From positions 18,678 to 82,677 of the forward strand of contig FNUU01000012.1 in the NCBI GenBank assembly GCA_900108205.1: a stretch of DNA of 64,000 bases. Direction: 5' to 3'. The translations under genes and the position numbers were made by a program. Shown here one piece after another: positions 62,827-64,000 of the stretch. Position 1 is the stretch's first letter. The number at the start of each line of letters is the position of its first letter. The notes beneath the pieces were generated by a model that was given only the letters and a program-made list of their open reading frames with translations, was not told where the DNA came from and made no database searches. This DNA comes from Eubacterium ruminantium (GTDB lineage Bacteria; Bacillota; Clostridia; Lachnospirales; Lachnospiraceae).

Positions 62827-63657
62827 ATGAGACAGATGTTAGACGAATTTAAAGAAAAACCCAAGGAACAGGACGAGTCCGAGGACAGACTCGAGACCAG
62901 TCTTCTTTCCGGTAAACAAAAGCGTGCCAGAAAAAAACAACAGCTTCTTGAGAAGATGGAGGGCATGACAAAAAAGGAAAAAGCCGGATATATTATCTAC
63001 TATTATAAATGGTGGTTCATCGGTACAGCAGCAGCCATCGTATTTGTTGCAGGAATAATCATTTCCATATACAAAAACACCAGACCCGTATCTATTTCCT
63101 GTGCTATCCTGAATCCTGCTCAGGCAATGAACGTTCAGGATGCTCCGCTCAAGGAATTCGTTGATGCAAAAGGGCTGAATAAAGGTACCAGAATGGTAGC
63201 TGATATATATTATCATATCAATATTAATTATGAAATGAGCAGCCAGTCCGAAAGCAACCGCGCAAGCATCCTTTCGCTCCAAAGCGCAAATGATTACTAC
63301 GATGTATTCATTACTGACCGGGACGGTTTGGAATTTGCTGCATTTCAGGGACTTATCTATCCTCTTGAGAGAGTTCTCGGAGCAGAAGCCGTAGAAAAAT
63401 ACAAAGACAGACTTTATAACATTTCTGATTATTCCGATCCTGCACTTGCTGCTGATGTTGCAAAAGCCACGACCACCGATGAGCTTGCAGCTGTCGGAAA
63501 CAGAGATCTCCCTATAGGAATAGATGTTTCAGATACCGAATTTATCAAAAGGATGGATCTGGGAGACAAAAAAATCTATCTGTGCTTTTCATGTAAAAAG
63601 GAAAAACGCATCGAAAGAGCCACTATGCTTCTTAATTATATATTCGGAGAAGAATAA
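62827..63657 (+). CDS. Membrane-anchored protein of unknown function
   Basis: 276 residues. A charged, helical N-terminus (~55 residues) leads to KAGYIIYYYKWWFIGTAAAIVFVAGIIIS, seen here in pieces as one membrane helix near 57-80. The external C-terminal ~195 residues look like part of a solute-binding-type fold (DYYDVFITDRDGLEFAA, LIYPLERVLGAEAVEKY). This arrangement is frequent in Lachnospiraceae. It is divergent from the sugar transporter operon and might be co-regulated. TGAGGA lies nine bases before the ATG. Confidence 0.7.
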   Translation: MRQMLDEFKEKPKEQDESEDRLETSLLSGKQKRARKKQQLLEKMEGMTKKEKAGYIIYYYKWWFIGTAAAIVFVAGIIISIYKNTRPVSISCAILNPAQAMNVQDAPLKEFVDAKGLNKGTRMVADIYYHININYEMSSQSESNRASILSLQSANDYYDVFITDRDGLEFAAFQGLIYPLERVLGAEAVEKYKDRLYNISDYSDPALAADVAKATTTDELAAVGNRDLPIGIDVSDTEFIKRMDLGDKKIYLCFSCKKEKRIERATMLLNYIFGEE

Positions 63658-63786
63658 CTTCCACAAACTTATATCGATGGAGTAAATCTGTTGTCAGTTG
63701 GGAGAGCATAAAAAGAAAAGCTTCTAGATATAATGATTTAGAATTGTTTGCCTTATTCTACTTTTATCCATCTGCTTTGTCAAACC

Positions 63787-64000
63787 CTAGAACAACAACT
63801 GATGCAGTCTTATTGAGGCTGTCTTTCGCACTGTCCCATCCGGCACATGTACCTGTATTCGATCTATATAACTTTTTGCTTGATCATAATGCTCAGAAAT
63901 GATATCTCTAAGGGTAAATTTCTCAGGCGTAACATTTGTCAACGAAGCTGTATCTATCCCTCTGTTTTCTCTGCTGTACTTTACCAGATTGATGATGCCA
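63787..64000 (-). CDS. C-terminal part of an unknown protein (start beyond window edge)
   Basis: An open frame of 70 codons enters from the right edge and ends at a TAG at 63787. It includes EKFTLRDIISEHY and DRIQVHVPDGTVRK. The last 30 residues faintly resemble the C-termini of large serine recombinases, but too little is visible to claim that. The gap 63658-63786 holds nothing else recognised. Confidence 0.4.
   Translation of the reverse strand, partial: GIINLVKYSRENRGIDTASLTNVTPEKFTLRDIISEHYDQAKSYIDRIQVHVPDGTVRKTASIRLHQLLF

Overview
The window looks like a chromosomal segment of a low-GC anaerobic Firmicute, most likely a member of the Lachnospiraceae (Clostridia). The reasons are AGGAGG-type ribosome binding sites, the dgt-dnaG-rpoD-trmK macromolecular-synthesis block, a CUT1 sugar ABC transporter without its own ATPase, many c-di-GMP proteins, and several large orphan proteins. 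No rRNA, tRNA, CRISPR array, prophage or intact insertion sequence was recognised. Almost all genes are on the minus strand. The plus-strand exceptions are a PRTase-like gene, rnpB, the tethered solute-binding protein and the gene at 62827. Taxonomy is inferred from gene content only.

Layout. 1-5.2 kb: a truncated CDP-glycerol glycerophosphotransferase-like gene, a 47-residue gene coupled to a zinc-ribbon/TPR membrane protein, queF-folC, and a PRTase-like gene. 5.2-8.7 kb: a 1138-residue orphan. 9-12 kb: trkA-trkH potassium uptake. 12-17 kb: a membrane diguanylate-cyclase-like protein, then an ADP-ribose-linked group (ADP-ribosylglycohydrolase, vWA protein, macrodomain protein). 17-22.3 kb: a run of cobQ, larC, aldo/keto reductase, cysteine-rich small-domain protein and a 44-residue gene. 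CobQ and LarC each carry in-frame tandem repeats, and those in LarC are rich in His. 22.5-27.7 kb: two EAL proteins and an epimerase. 27.9-35.4 kb: RNA methyltransferase, radical SAM, beta-helix protein, topoisomerase III, nitroreductase and a GAF-like/GGDEF protein. 35.9-47.5 kb: seven collinear genes (exported protein, ABC ATPase, ABC permease, Gln-rich membrane protein, MoxR ATPase, DUF58, and a 1512-residue protein with three vWA domains) that look like one envelope-associated machine. 47.6-48 kb: RNase P RNA. 48.4-55.3 kb: a nucleoside kinase, then trmK, rpoD, dnaG and dgt. 55.6-64 kb: a sugar ABC transporter (binding lipoprotein, two permeases, DUF624 protein) next to a second binding protein that is fused to a zinc ribbon, a Gln-rich repeat and a membrane anchor.

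The most notable points are: (1) a dispersed intergenic repeat with three hairpins, present in at least seven full or partial copies, whose stems show compensatory base changes; (2) the zinc-ribbon/TM/solute-binding fusion, a paralogue of the transporter's own lipoprotein encoded about 3 kb away; (3) the seven-gene MoxR/vWA/ABC operon with its Gln-Gly-Asn hexapeptide repeat; (4) the macrodomain/ADP-ribosylglycohydrolase/vWA neighbourhood; and (5) two small genes found from ribosome binding sites and coupling. All family names are from reading the sequences; no database search was run.
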